From the NCBI RefSeq assembly GCF_029916425.1, contig NZ_JAHAVQ010000011.1, positions 17,630-81,629 of the forward strand: a DNA stretch of 64,000 nucleotides, written 5' to 3'. Positions 25,195 to 33,920 of the stretch are shown here, piece by piece; position 1 is the stretch's first letter, and every line of letters begins with the position of its first letter. Under the pieces are notes generated by a model. The model was not told the DNA's origin. It did not search any database and was given only the letters and a program-made list of their open reading frames with translations. The translations under genes and the position numbers were made by a program. The DNA is from Liquorilactobacillus sicerae. GTDB taxonomy: Bacteria; Bacillota; Bacilli; Lactobacillales; Lactobacillaceae.

Positions 25195-26073
25195 CTAGAA
25201 TTTAAGAACTAATTTCCCAAATTGATGCTGTAAAGTTTGAAAGGTTTGTAAATTTTTTAAATTAAAAGGTGCAACTTGGGCGATTTGAACTTTAATTCGA
25301 TTTTGTGCAACAGCCGCCAACAATTTTTCCAAGCTCTGACCATTCGATTTCATTGAAAATAAGTTACAGCGTCTATCAGAATATTGCTTGACCGTTGACC
25401 ATAGTTTTCCTTCACTTGTTAAATATTTAAGATACGTTAAAACTGGTTGATTGCCGACTAAATCAATAATTGCAGCTATTGAACTAAGCTGGAATGTTGA
25501 ATCAATAATTTCAACTTGCGGAAATTGCTGCTTTAGCTTAGTTGTCGAAGTTGAGCCAGTCGTTACATAAATTTTTGAAAAATGATCTGTTAATAGCTGA
25601 ATTAGAATTTGTCCTACATTGCCACTTGCTCCATTGATCAATAAAGCTCCGGTCGATAATGAACTTTTTAAAACCTCTTCAGCTAATTGCCAAGCAGTTT
25701 GTCCGCTAAGAGCGATTGCTGCAGCTTGAATGTCAGTTACATTATCAGGAATAATCGCAATCTGTGAACGGCCAACTGCTGTATATTCTGCATAACTTCG
25801 AAAATGCGGACTAGCAGCTACTCGCTGTCCGACTTTTAAATCCGTTACCTTCTCACCAACTGCACAGATTCTTCCTGCCAACGATGAGCCCAAGATTAAC
25901 GGCAGCGGATTGTTGACTTTGACTTTCCCCGACCGAACATGACAATCATAAGGCTCGATTGCGATTGCCAGATTTTGCAGCAAAATTTGTTTCGGCTTTG
26001 GTATTGGTCGCATAAGTGATATAGTCTGCAAAACTTCAACATCTCCTGGTTTAGTCATTGCAATTGCTCTCAT
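25195..26073 (-). CDS. zinc-independent MDR oxidoreductase (quinone reductase-like)
   Basis: A 292-residue medium-chain dehydrogenase/reductase of the quinone oxidoreductase branch. It has the N-terminal catalytic GroES-like domain (LGSSLAGRICAVGEKV, about 62-78) and the Rossmann motif GASGNVGQ (about 149-156). The zinc-binding cysteines of true alcohol dehydrogenases are missing. It is shorter than the usual 310-330 residues. Substrate unknown. Divergent from the LexA-regulated polymerase. Confidence 0.78.
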   Translation of the reverse strand: MRAIAMTKPGDVEVLQTISLMRPIPKPKQILLQNLAIAIEPYDCHVRSGKVKVNNPLPLILGSSLAGRICAVGEKVTDLKVGQRVAASPHFRSYAEYTAVGRSQIAIIPDNVTDIQAAAIALSGQTAWQLAEEVLKSSLSTGALLINGASGNVGQILIQLLTDHFSKIYVTTGSTSTTKLKQQFPQVEIIDSTFQLSSIAAIIDLVGNQPVLTYLKYLTSEGKLWSTVKQYSDRRCNLFSMKSNGQSLEKLLAAVAQNRIKVQIAQVAPFNLKNLQTFQTLQHQFGKLVLKF

Positions 26074-26167
26074 GATACCCCTCCTTATATATATGCTTAT
26101 AAATGGTTAATCTTTCTTCATTATAACTTTTTCGAACAACTTCTTGCAGTATTTAAGTTATCGCCAC

Positions 26168-26196
26168 TTGAAAATTCGAACGTATGTTTGTATAAT
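26168..26196 (+). promoter_or_regulatory. LexA-controlled promoter of the Y-family polymerase
   Basis: TTGAAA (26168-26173) and TATAAT (26191-26196) are separated by 17 bases. CGAACGTATGTTTG (26177-26190) fills most of that spacer and matches the Gram-positive LexA/DinR box CGAACRNRYGTTYG at every position. Confidence 0.9.
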
Positions 26197-26229
26197 TTAA
26201 TCAAGGCATCACATTGTGAGGTGAATATC

Positions 26230-27522
26230 ATGAACTATACAGATGAACCACATGGAATTTTTTTCTTAATTGATAATAAATCATTTTATGCCAGTGTCGA
26301 AAGTATCGAACGTGGCCTAAATCCTTTGCAATCAATTTTAGTCGTTATGTCTGAACAAGCTAATACTAACGGTGGGTTAGTTTTAGCAACTTCCCCGCAA
26401 GCCAAGAAGCTTTTTGGCATCCGCAATGTTGATCGCTGGCGTGATTTACCGCAAGATCAACGCTTATTGATTGTTCCGCCAAGAATGAATCTATATATTC
26501 AAAAAAGTTTAGCAATTAATCAAATCTTTACTCATTTTACTGCTGAAAATGATATTTATCCTTATTCAATTGACGAGTCGATTTTAGATATGACTCATTC
26601 TTGGCAACTTTTTGGCAGAACCCCACAACAGGCTGCTCGCCGCATTCAATTGGCTGTTCGCCGACGATTAGGCCTTTACACAACTGTTGGCATTGGAGAA
26701 AATCCCATTCAGGCTAAATTAGCCTTGGATTTGTTTGCTAAGCATTCACCTGAACTGATTAGCGAATTAACTTATCAAAACTTTACCGAACGTGTTTGGC
26801 CAATCACTGATTTAACCTCAGTGTGGAGTATTGGCAAACAAACAGCTGCTCATTTGAAGCATTTAGGGATTCATCAAATCAAAGATTTAGCCTTAACCGA
26901 TCCATTTGAACTGCAAAAAGAATTTGGAATCATTGGCACTCAACTATTTGCCTTAGCTTGGGGAATTGATCGCAGCCAGTTACAAGAAAATTTGCCTGTT
27001 AAACATCGCAGTTTAGAAAATTCCCAGGTTCTGCCGCGCGACTATACAGATCAAGCAGAAATTGAAGTTGTGATTCGAGAAATTGGTCAGCAGGTAGCTT
27101 CCCGCTTGCGTCATCGCCACCTAGTAACCAGCTGCATCCATTTAGGAATTGGTTTTTCACTAACAGCTAAAACTAATCGCCCTGGTTTTGCTCATGAACT
27201 TAAAATTCCAGCCACTGACGACACTTTTGAAATCAATCGTCAGCTGCTTTTCATTTTTCATAGTTATTGGCATTATGAACCGCTCCGCCGGATTGGAATC
27301 AGCTTAAGCCAATTATCACCTAAAACCGGTGATCAACTTAACCTATTTACTCCGTCTGAAAAACAAATTAAAAAAGTTATGTTCAATCAAGTAATCGATC
27401 AAATTCGTGACCGTTTTGGTACCAGTGCTATTATGTACGCTAATAGTCTAGTTAACGGGGGAACCTTTCGCCAGCGAATTGGTTTAGTAGGAGGTCATAA
27501 TGGTGGCAACTCATTTGAATAA
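26230..27522 (+). CDS. Y-family DNA polymerase (UmuC/UvrX-like), SOS-inducible
   Basis: A 430-residue translesion polymerase. The palm carries DNKSFYASVE with Asp15 and YSIDES with Asp115-Glu116, the metal-binding catalytic residues. A helix-hairpin-helix thumb (SVWSIGKQTAAHLKHLGI) and a little-finger domain follow. It lacks the C-terminal clamp motif of the long DinB form and best fits the plasmid/phage-type UvrX-UmuC group of Firmicutes. GAGGTG precedes ATG 26230; a LexA box lies in the promoter. It overlaps the following small gene by 23 bases. Confidence 0.93.
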   Translation: MNYTDEPHGIFFLIDNKSFYASVESIERGLNPLQSILVVMSEQANTNGGLVLATSPQAKKLFGIRNVDRWRDLPQDQRLLIVPPRMNLYIQKSLAINQIFTHFTAENDIYPYSIDESILDMTHSWQLFGRTPQQAARRIQLAVRRRLGLYTTVGIGENPIQAKLALDLFAKHSPELISELTYQNFTERVWPITDLTSVWSIGKQTAAHLKHLGIHQIKDLALTDPFELQKEFGIIGTQLFALAWGIDRSQLQENLPVKHRSLENSQVLPRDYTDQAEIEVVIREIGQQVASRLRHRHLVTSCIHLGIGFSLTAKTNRPGFAHELKIPATDDTFEINRQLLFIFHSYWHYEPLRRIGISLSQLSPKTGDQLNLFTPSEKQIKKVMFNQVIDQIRDRFGTSAIMYANSLVNGGTFRQRIGLVGGHNGGNSFE

Positions 27523-27829
27523 TAGTGATTTTGAAGCCCAGATCATTAAACAACGCTTAAAATCATATTTCACACCACATGTTAAAGCTCGATATGAAAT
27601 TTTAGTCGTTGACGATGCTTTTGCACATTCTTATAACTTCTTTTTTAACATTTATCGTCCATCCAAACTTCCGCATTCAATTCCCTTACGACGAATTACG
27701 CTTTATCATTTGGAATTCTTAGAAGATATTGTTACCAATATCCAAACAGAATATAAGTTTTCTTTTGTATTTCGTAATTTTGGTAAGCAACGTTGGCCAA
27801 GTAATTTTGTCTTAATCGCAAAACAGTAA
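27500..27829 (+). CDS. uncharacterised 109-residue partner of the polymerase
   Basis: The gene begins inside the polymerase end, with its own AGGAGG five to six bases before ATG 27500, so the two are translationally coupled and share the LexA-controlled promoter. The product is soluble, mixed alpha/beta: VKARYEILVVDDAFAHSYNFFFNIYRP, then SIPLRRITLYHLEFLEDIVTNI, ending FVLIAKQ. Phage-type UvrX polymerases are often followed by YolD-like proteins; the position fits but no YolD motif was recognised. A role in damage tolerance is inferred from location only. Confidence 0.7.
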   Translation: MVATHLNNSDFEAQIIKQRLKSYFTPHVKARYEILVVDDAFAHSYNFFFNIYRPSKLPHSIPLRRITLYHLEFLEDIVTNIQTEYKFSFVFRNFGKQRWPSNFVLIAKQ

Positions 27830-28002
27830 CTAAATTCATTAAGAATTAAAAAATTATTGATGAATTCGTTGAAGACTAGTTATTGCTTTCGATAATAGGT
27901 TTACATTGCCCCGATAAAATCAGAATTATACTTTGTTTTGAAACTCTAACTTGCTACAATAGATGATAGTTACTATATATATAAAATCAAGGTGATCATT
28001 GA

Positions 28003-28569
28003 ATGGGAAAAATTGCTGTCTATTGTGGAGCCTCAGTTGGAAATTCAACTTACCAGCGAATTGCAATAAAAATTGGCCACTGGTTAGTAGAAAATAATTA
28101 TGATTTGGTTTTTGGTGGTGGTGGTGGTGGCTTAATGGGCGTCTTGGCAAAAACCGTTTTGGCTGATGGTGGCAAAGCTTATGGCTACATGCCTGAAAAT
28201 CTTTATCGGCGAGGAGCTGCTTCTCAAACATTAACAGGTCTGACAATCGTTGAAAATATGGCCATCCGTAAACAAAAAATGATGGCGGCCGCCGATGTGT
28301 GTTTGGCTTTGCCAGGCGGAGCCGGTACGCTTGAAGAAATTTCAGAAGCTTACTCTTGGGCTCGGGTTGGTGATAATCCAAATCCTTGTATTTTATATAA
28401 TGAAGATGGATATTATGATCTATTACAGCAGTTCTTTTGGAAAATGGTGATGAAAGGCTTTCTTTCACAAGAACACTATCAAAAACTTTGCTTTGCCAAA
28501 AATCTGCAACAAATTAATGATTTTATTGCAAATTATACTCCTCCAAAGGTTCGAGAGTTTTATAAATAA
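28003..28569 (+). CDS. LOG family cytokinin-type phosphoribohydrolase (TIGR00730)
   Basis: A 188-residue Rossmann-fold protein with the LOG signature: MAIRKQKM (Arg89, Lys90) and PGGAGTLEE (104-112). LOG enzymes cleave nucleoside 5'-monophosphates at the N-glycosidic bond; bacterial members accept AMP-like substrates and have roles in nucleotide salvage. VFGGGGGGLMG binds phosphate. AAGGTGA precedes ATG 28003. Single gene with its own terminator. Confidence 0.92.
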   Translation: MGKIAVYCGASVGNSTYQRIAIKIGHWLVENNYDLVFGGGGGGLMGVLAKTVLADGGKAYGYMPENLYRRGAASQTLTGLTIVENMAIRKQKMMAAADVCLALPGGAGTLEEISEAYSWARVGDNPNPCILYNEDGYYDLLQQFFWKMVMKGFLSQEHYQKLCFAKNLQQINDFIANYTPPKVREFYK

Positions 28570-28587
28570 AAAGCTCAATATTAATAC

Positions 28588-28628
28588 GACCTCCAAAAGT
28601 TAAGCTAAAGTTCAATCTTTTGGAGGTC
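28588..28628. terminator. bidirectional terminator between LOG and ecfT genes
   Basis: GACCTCCAAAAG (28588-28599) and CTTTTGGAGGTC (28617-28628) form a 12-base perfect stem with T-rich tails. It can serve both converging transcripts. Confidence 0.8.
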
Positions 28629-28665
28629 TTTATTTAGACAATAAAGTCTAGTTTATAATCTGTAA

Positions 28666-29505
28666 CTAATTTTTAAATGGATTCCAAAAACGTCCCTGAT
28701 TAACTTTAAATAAATAAATTCCCAGAATTACCCAAGCTATAATAACTACTAAGCTCAAATAATCAGCAATTTTAAATGGACGTGCCATATACCAGGTCCT
28801 TTTTTTGCTCCGTCCAAAACGACGTAGTGCCATCGCCTGGCTAATGACCTCAATTCGTTCTAGACTAGTAAAAATCAAGGGCAATAGAATACGGACTGCT
28901 CCGCTAATTCGTTGTTTAAATGGTGCTTTTTTAGACATCTCGTAGCCTCGAGCTTGTTGTGCTAGGCTAATCGTTCGATAATCATGCTGAACTGTTGGAA
29001 TATATCGGAGGGCAATTTCGACTGCATAGCTGATTCGATATGAAAGGCCAATTTTATTCAAACTAGCTGCAAACTCACTAGGATTGGTTGTTAACAGAAA
29101 AATCAAGGCTAATGGCACTGCAAAAATGTATTTTAATAATAAATTGAATAAATAAAACAATTCTTCCCACGATAAATTAAAATAATGATTTGGCGAACCA
29201 AAAATCAGATGCTGTGTACCATAAATTTGTATTCCATAGCTGGGATTAAAAACATAAACCATTAACAAATTGAAAACAGCCAAAGCAATGATTACTTGGA
29301 TGATCAAGGCTACCTCCCGATACTTGATCTGGGCTTGATGAAATAAAAACAATGACATGATTAAAATTCCTAATAAGAATCGTGTATCAAAGGTTATCAT
29401 GCCAATAATTGAAAAGCTAATAAAGCCAATCAATTTAGTGCTGCCACTCAAGCGATGCAAAAAAGTCGGACGATCAAGATATCCAATAAATAAATTATTA
29501 GTCAT
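28666..29505 (-). CDS. ECF transporter transmembrane component EcfT
   Basis: A 279-residue EcfT. The two coupling-helix signatures with the A-R-G pattern are visible: SLAQQARGYEM and SQAMALRRFGRSKKR. About five membrane helices precede them. It joins the S component to the ATPases in an energy-coupling-factor importer. The start at 29505 (MTNNLFIGYLD) gives an eight-base overlap with the ATPase gene upstream; an earlier start at 29553 would run far into that gene. Confidence 0.9.
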   Translation of the reverse strand: MTNNLFIGYLDRPTFLHRLSGSTKLIGFISFSIIGMITFDTRFLLGILIMSLFLFHQAQIKYREVALIIQVIIALAVFNLLMVYVFNPSYGIQIYGTQHLIFGSPNHYFNLSWEELFYLFNLLLKYIFAVPLALIFLLTTNPSEFAASLNKIGLSYRISYAVEIALRYIPTVQHDYRTISLAQQARGYEMSKKAPFKQRISGAVRILLPLIFTSLERIEVISQAMALRRFGRSKKRTWYMARPFKIADYLSLVVIIAWVILGIYLFKVNQGRFWNPFKN

Positions 29506-31210
29506 GCTGACGTTCCTGCCTTTCTGTCTGAATAAACTTAGCAATGAATTCATTAGCAGATGGCAAGTTGAACCTTTGCGTTAAATCATATAAACTAGTT
29601 CGAGCTAAAGAAGCCTTTTCAATGATTTGATTATTGGTTAAAACTTCCGCTGGAGTTGCATCGGCTAATAAATTACCAGCATTTAAAACCAGTGTGCGCT
29701 GAGTATATTCCAGCATCAAATGCATATCATGCGTAATTAGAATAATCGTCAAGTTTTGCTGTTGTTGCAATTTTTCCAAAAATGTCATAATTTCTGTATA
29801 ATGTTTTAAATCTTGACCAGCTGTTGGTTCATCCAAGATCAACATTTGCGGCTCTAAAACTAAAATTGCTGCAATCGTTACCCGCTTTTTCTGTCCAAAG
29901 CTTAAAGCCGCGATGGGCCAATGACGCATTTCATATAAACCACAAATGTGTAAAATACGATAAACTTTATTTTTCACCTGCTCTTCTGGAGTTTTTCGTA
30001 AACGCAAACCACTGGCTACTTCATCGAAAATTTTAGTTTGTGAAATCATTTGATTCGGATCTTGTAAAATATATCCAATTTTAGCTGCTCGCTGTTTAAC
30101 CGATAATTTCAATAAGTCTTCTCCAGCAAATAGTATTTGTCCAGCTTGCGGCTGCAAAAAGCCAGTAATCAAATTGCTAAGCGTCGACTTGCCGGTTCCA
30201 TTTTGACCCACTAAACTTATCATTTCACCACGATAGATAGTCAATGAAAGCTGCCTGATAATCGGTAGTTGTGGTTGGTAGCCAAAAGATAAATCCTTAA
30301 TTACCAGCAATGGTTGATTTTTAACAACTTCCGCATTCAAAACTGTGGTAGTATTCCACTGCTGTAACTTGTCAGCTAAACCAACAGCCGTTACCTTTTT
30401 TGAATCAAGCAAGTTTTGACAAGACTGCAAATTAACACCGCACTGCTTAATCGCACTTAAATATAAAGGCTCACGTAAGCCAAGCTGAGGTAATAAATTG
30501 TCTTTTAGGATTTTTGCTGGAGTATCATTGGCAACTATTTGACCATCCTGCATCAAAACTAACCGATCAATTCCAACCTGCAGTGCTTCTTCAATTCGAT
30601 GCTCAATAATGATTACTGTCAGTTCTTGTTGTTTAGCTAAACGGTTTAATAACTTCATCGTAGCCCGACCAGCTGCTGGATCTAAATTAGCTAATGGTTC
30701 ATCAAAAAGTAAGATTTTGCTTTCATCGATCAAAACCCCCGCCATTGCAACGCGTTGTTTTTGCCCACCAGAAATTTCCTGAGGCGAATGCTTTAAGAAT
30801 TCCGTTAAATGCAGCCTTTCAGCCCATTTTTTGGTCGCAGTAATCATTTTTTCTTGAGGCCAGCAATCGTTCTCTAAAGAAAATGCCAGATCCTCAACGA
30901 CTGTTAAACCAACAAACTGACTATCTGGATCCTGCAAAACTGTCCCAACATCAAAAGACAGCTCAAAAATCGAGCTGTCTTGAAGGTGATGACCATTGAT
31001 CAAACAAGTTCCACTCAGCTTGCCCGGATAAGCCTCAGGAATTAAACCATTGATACACCGTCCCAAAGTCGATTTACCCGAACCAGATTCACCGGCGATC
31101 AAAACCTTTTCACCAGGAAAAATCTCAAGATTGATTTTCTTCAAGGTCGGCTCAGCTTGACTGTCATACTGAAAATTAAAATTTTGGAACGTGATGATCG
31201 GTTTAGTCAT
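29498..31210 (-). CDS. ECF transporter duplicated ATP-binding protein
   Basis: A 570-residue protein with two fused ABC ATPase domains, about 1-270 and 295-545. Domain 1 has Walker A GESGSGKST, signature ISGGQKQRVAMAG and Walker B ILLFDEP. Domain 2 has GQNGTGKST, LSFGQKKRV and MLILDEP. Fused ATPases together with a dedicated S and T component mark a group I-type ECF importer with its own energising module. It starts four bases after the S component stop, consistent with one operon. Confidence 0.93.
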   Translation of the reverse strand: MTKPIITFQNFNFQYDSQAEPTLKKINLEIFPGEKVLIAGESGSGKSTLGRCINGLIPEAYPGKLSGTCLINGHHLQDSSIFELSFDVGTVLQDPDSQFVGLTVVEDLAFSLENDCWPQEKMITATKKWAERLHLTEFLKHSPQEISGGQKQRVAMAGVLIDESKILLFDEPLANLDPAAGRATMKLLNRLAKQQELTVIIIEHRIEEALQVGIDRLVLMQDGQIVANDTPAKILKDNLLPQLGLREPLYLSAIKQCGVNLQSCQNLLDSKKVTAVGLADKLQQWNTTTVLNAEVVKNQPLLVIKDLSFGYQPQLPIIRQLSLTIYRGEMISLVGQNGTGKSTLSNLITGFLQPQAGQILFAGEDLLKLSVKQRAAKIGYILQDPNQMISQTKIFDEVASGLRLRKTPEEQVKNKVYRILHICGLYEMRHWPIAALSFGQKKRVTIAAILVLEPQMLILDEPTAGQDLKHYTEIMTFLEKLQQQQNLTIILITHDMHLMLEYTQRTLVLNAGNLLADATPAEVLTNNQIIEKASLARTSLYDLTQRFNLPSANEFIAKFIQTERQERQHD

Positions 31211-31213
31211 AAT

Positions 31214-31774
31214 TTAGTCTTCCTTTTTTAAACTACCGCGCTTAGTACGTGTCCGAGCATAGAGAACTAGAAGAATCGTCCCAATAATTGCTACTGACAC
31301 ACTATTTACCAACCAAGTTGTCACACCTTGTAGATAGACTTTATTTGCCGGTTCATGATAGATCAGGATATCTCCAGTTGGGGCTAATAAAACCCAACCA
31401 ATTAAATTTACAATAACTTGATAGATATTAAACCAGATCAGTTTGGCTTTCGTTAATGAACCATTTTGAATATCCAGTCGATTTTTAAAGAATCCAAAAG
31501 CTACGCCCACTAAGCCATCAACAACGACCCAAGTCCACCAAGGAGATCCATATGTTACAAAATCGTTCAATGCATGTCCAATGAAGACTGCCACCCCGGC
31601 TACAATTGGCCCATAAATTGCTGCTAATAAAGGTAAAAAGCCTTCAGCAACATTGACCTGAGTATTAGGAATCCCGGTCGGAATAGCAACAAATTTCATT
31701 AAAACAAAAATAATAGCTGCACCAATTCCTGTTGCTACAACTGACTGGATTGAAGAATTAGAATTTTTCTTCAA
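31214..31774 (-). CDS. ECF transporter substrate-specific component, UPF0397 family
   Basis: A 186-residue membrane protein of about five or six helices. SVVATGIGAAIIFVLMKFVAIPTGIPNTQVNVAEGFLPLLA is the UPF0397 hallmark and GPIVAGVAVFIGHALNDFVTYG follows. UPF0397/MtsT-like S components have been linked by comparative genomics to methionine-related or vitamin-related solutes. The T-box leader upstream argues for an amino-acid related substrate here. Start is TTG 31774 behind AAAGGATG. First gene of the operon. Confidence 0.87.
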   Translation of the reverse strand: MKKNSNSSIQSVVATGIGAAIIFVLMKFVAIPTGIPNTQVNVAEGFLPLLAAIYGPIVAGVAVFIGHALNDFVTYGSPWWTWVVVDGLVGVAFGFFKNRLDIQNGSLTKAKLIWFNIYQVIVNLIGWVLLAPTGDILIYHEPANKVYLQGVTTWLVNSVSVAIIGTILLVLYARTRTKRGSLKKED

Positions 31775-31826
31775 CTAAATCATCCTTTCCTTTAATTATT
31801 AATCAAGCAGTAAGTTACGAAAATTA

Positions 31827-32067
31827 AAAACGTCCCCTCAATTATTGAAAGGACGTTTTCACGTGGTACCACCATTCTTTGCCTGCCACAAAAAGCAAGC
31901 CTCATTAACTGATAACGGTGAGTGACCGGGATCAATTGCTTGACCCGTTTAAATAGAAAACCATTTTCATTGGACATTGATCAACCGTTTTTCAGCTGCC
32001 ACGGCTCTCTGTCTAATCTTTGAACAATTACTAATTTCCCAACTTTTGCTGATTTACCGAAATTTTA
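31827..32067 (-). promoter_or_regulatory. T-box riboswitch upstream of the ECF operon
   Basis: On the minus strand the leader begins near 32055. The T-box core TGGTGGTACCACG (31874 down to 31862) is followed by a terminator whose arms AAAACGTCC and GGACGTTTT (31851-31859, 31827-31835) precede TTTTTAATTTTC. Stem I is marked by AGAGAGCCGTGG...ACGG near 32000-32025. The likely specifier region contains ATG within CCAATGAAAATGG (31973-31961), so methionine is the best guess; ATC in TTGATCAA is an alternative. Uncharged tRNA would promote antitermination and transporter expression. Confidence 0.88.
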
Positions 32068-32090
32068 CCGCAATTTTGCTTAAAAATCAA
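32062..32090 (-). promoter_or_regulatory. promoter of the T-box/ECF operon
   Basis: TTGATT (32085-32090) and TAAAAT (32062-32067) with a 17-base spacer on the minus strand, just beyond the MazG-like gene stop. Confidence 0.62.
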
Positions 32091-32112
32091 TTTAACAGCC
32101 AAAACGACTCAA

Positions 32113-32415
32113 TTAGTAAACTTGATGTTCCAGCCATTTTTGCATTTTTTTCTGTAAAAGAGTTTCTAACTCTGCTGGTTGGCAATCAAGTTTAACTAAC
32201 ATAGCCACTGTGACTAATAAAACATCAACCAATTCTTCCTTTGTGTCAGCTAAATCAAGATTTTTATAATCATTTCCCGAAACACGATTAGCAGCTAAAT
32301 AAGCTTGGGCTGCTTCACCTGCTTCTTCCATTAATTTTAAAAACTGCTGTTGGACAGTTTTAGGTTCCTGTTTAGCAACGGCGATAATTTTAGCTTGTAA
32401 TTGCTGGTCAATCAT
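32113..32415 (-). CDS. MazG-like nucleotide pyrophosphohydrolase
   Basis: A 100-residue all-alpha NTP-PPase-like protein. KLMEEAGEAAQAY and, after 25 residues, DTKEELVDVLL give the paired acidic metal-binding pattern E-E-x-x-E and E-x-x-D of the MazG fold. Small MazG-like proteins clear aberrant or canonical NTPs. It is short for the family, but the motif pair is complete. Confidence 0.8.
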   Translation of the reverse strand: MIDQQLQAKIIAVAKQEPKTVQQQFLKLMEEAGEAAQAYLAANRVSGNDYKNLDLADTKEELVDVLLVTVAMLVKLDCQPAELETLLQKKMQKWLEHQVY

Positions 32416-32442
32416 TGATCACAAGATCCTTCCTAATAAAAA

Positions 32443-33378
32443 TTAATACCCGGCGCCTAAATCAACCAGATTCCGTAAGGGTTGATTGGTTAAATAGCTA
32501 CTCAAATTATCGCTGAATAACGGGAACAATTCCTGTCGAAAATGTGGCAGCAAGCCCGAAATATGCGGTGTTACAAAAACTCGCGGATGATGCCAAAGAA
32601 TGCTATTTTTTGGCAAAGGCTCATGTTCGAAAACATCAAGATACGCACTGCGAATATATTCATTTTTTAATAAATTTAATAAATCTTTTTCCTTGACAGC
32701 GCTGCCGCGACCAACATTAATGAAAGTATAACCTGGTCGACACTGTTGCAGCATATTTTGGTCAAAAAAACCAGCTGTTGCTTTCGTTCCAGGTAGAACC
32801 GAAATTAAAAAATTAATTTTTAATTGCTTCGACAACTGTTGATAAGCAGCCATCGTTATAACACGATCAAATACATCACCTAATGAGTCATCCATCCCAT
32901 GACGATTGACACCCCAAACCTGCATCCCCAAAAAGCGGCAATAACGACCGATTTCACGGCCAATTTTACCAGTCCCAAAAATTAAAGCTGTTTGTTCACG
33001 ACTTTCCAAAACATCTGGTTCAAACCATTCGCTTGGACGTTGAATAATCTCTCGTAATCCCCGATTTTCAAGCAAAATATAACTGGTAACCGTTTCGGCA
33101 ATATAACGACTGTGCAATCCTGAAGCATTGGTCAACAAAATTTGCTTATCGGCAAATTCTCTTAACGGCAAATAATCAACTCCTGCTGACTGAGCTTGAA
33201 CCCATTTTAAATTAGGATTTCGTAAAAAGACCTGTTTTAATTCAGCTCGCCAACCTAAAACAATCTCCGTGGTAGCTGCAATTGACGGATCAGTTGAGAA
33301 AATAATTTGTGGAAAAGCTTTAGTTAACTTTTCAAGTTGCTGTTTTTGGGGTTGGACTAATAATAATGCCTTGATCAT
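32443..33378 (-). CDS. D-isomer-specific 2-hydroxyacid dehydrogenase family protein
   Basis: A 311-residue NAD(P)-dependent dehydrogenase. FGTGKIGREIGRY (about residues 138-150) binds the cofactor; the catalytic triad is present as Arg in NVGRGSAV, Glu in DVFEHEPLP and His in VTPHISG. The N-terminal substrate domain is short, as in the GyaR/YoaD-like branch. Substrate unknown, possibly glyoxylate or a branched-chain 2-oxoacid. Neighbouring genes upstream (GNAT, quinone reductase-like) may be cotranscribed with short gaps. Confidence 0.85.
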   Translation of the reverse strand: MIKALLLVQPQKQQLEKLTKAFPQIIFSTDPSIAATTEIVLGWRAELKQVFLRNPNLKWVQAQSAGVDYLPLREFADKQILLTNASGLHSRYIAETVTSYILLENRGLREIIQRPSEWFEPDVLESREQTALIFGTGKIGREIGRYCRFLGMQVWGVNRHGMDDSLGDVFDRVITMAAYQQLSKQLKINFLISVLPGTKATAGFFDQNMLQQCRPGYTFINVGRGSAVKEKDLLNLLKNEYIRSAYLDVFEHEPLPKNSILWHHPRVFVTPHISGLLPHFRQELFPLFSDNLSSYLTNQPLRNLVDLGAGY

Positions 33379-33394
33379 CAGCTGCTGCTTCCTT

Positions 33395-33892
33395 TCATAA
33401 AGTTAAAAACATGTTATGCCATTGTTCACCAGCATGTTTTGAGCTTGATATCCCTTCATCAATAAAATCATTTTTTTGGTAAAAAACAACCAGTTTTGTT
33501 AAACAAGTCAAGGTAAGGCCCCTTCGCCGTTGCCTTTTTGCTTGCTGTGCCAAAGTTTTTAGCAATTGGCTGCCGATGCCCTGATTTTGAAAAATTGGTG
33601 CAACTGCCAAACTTAAAACAGCTTGATACGGTGCTTGAGCTGTTGGTAAATTAACAGTTACCCGCTGATAAAGATCATCGCTCAAATAACGTTGTCGAAT
33701 GGCCGGACCAACTAAATAGCCTAAAAGTTTTTCTCCCAAATATGCACCTAAAAAAGTCTCTGGGATTATTTTAATTCTTTCCGCCATTGCTTGAGGACTG
33801 GCAGCCTCTGCAGCAGAAAAGTCTTTATTTTCAATTCTCATAATGGCTGCTAAATCAACCATTTTAACTGCATGAATTTCAATTTTCTGCAC
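33395..33892 (-). CDS. GNAT family N-acetyltransferase
   Basis: A 165-residue acetyltransferase. Motif A appears as VLSLAVAPIFQNQGIGSQLLKTLAQQAKRQ (acetyl-CoA loop QNQGIG), and FYQKNDFIDEG is the C-terminal motif B. The start codon is GTG 33892 behind GAAAGG. Substrate cannot be predicted. It overlaps neither neighbour but the gaps are only 17-28 bases. Confidence 0.83.
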   Translation of the reverse strand: MQKIEIHAVKMVDLAAIMRIENKDFSAAEAASPQAMAERIKIIPETFLGAYLGEKLLGYLVGPAIRQRYLSDDLYQRVTVNLPTAQAPYQAVLSLAVAPIFQNQGIGSQLLKTLAQQAKRQRRRGLTLTCLTKLVVFYQKNDFIDEGISSSKHAGEQWHNMFLTL

Positions 33893-33920
33893 TTGTTTTT
33901 CCTTTCAATAATCTGTCTTA

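Noticed and set aside
27926..28468. 180-residue minus-strand frame opposite the LOG gene
   Set aside because: Rich in His/Pro from the complement of glycine-rich codons; the plus-strand LOG frame carries all family motifs.
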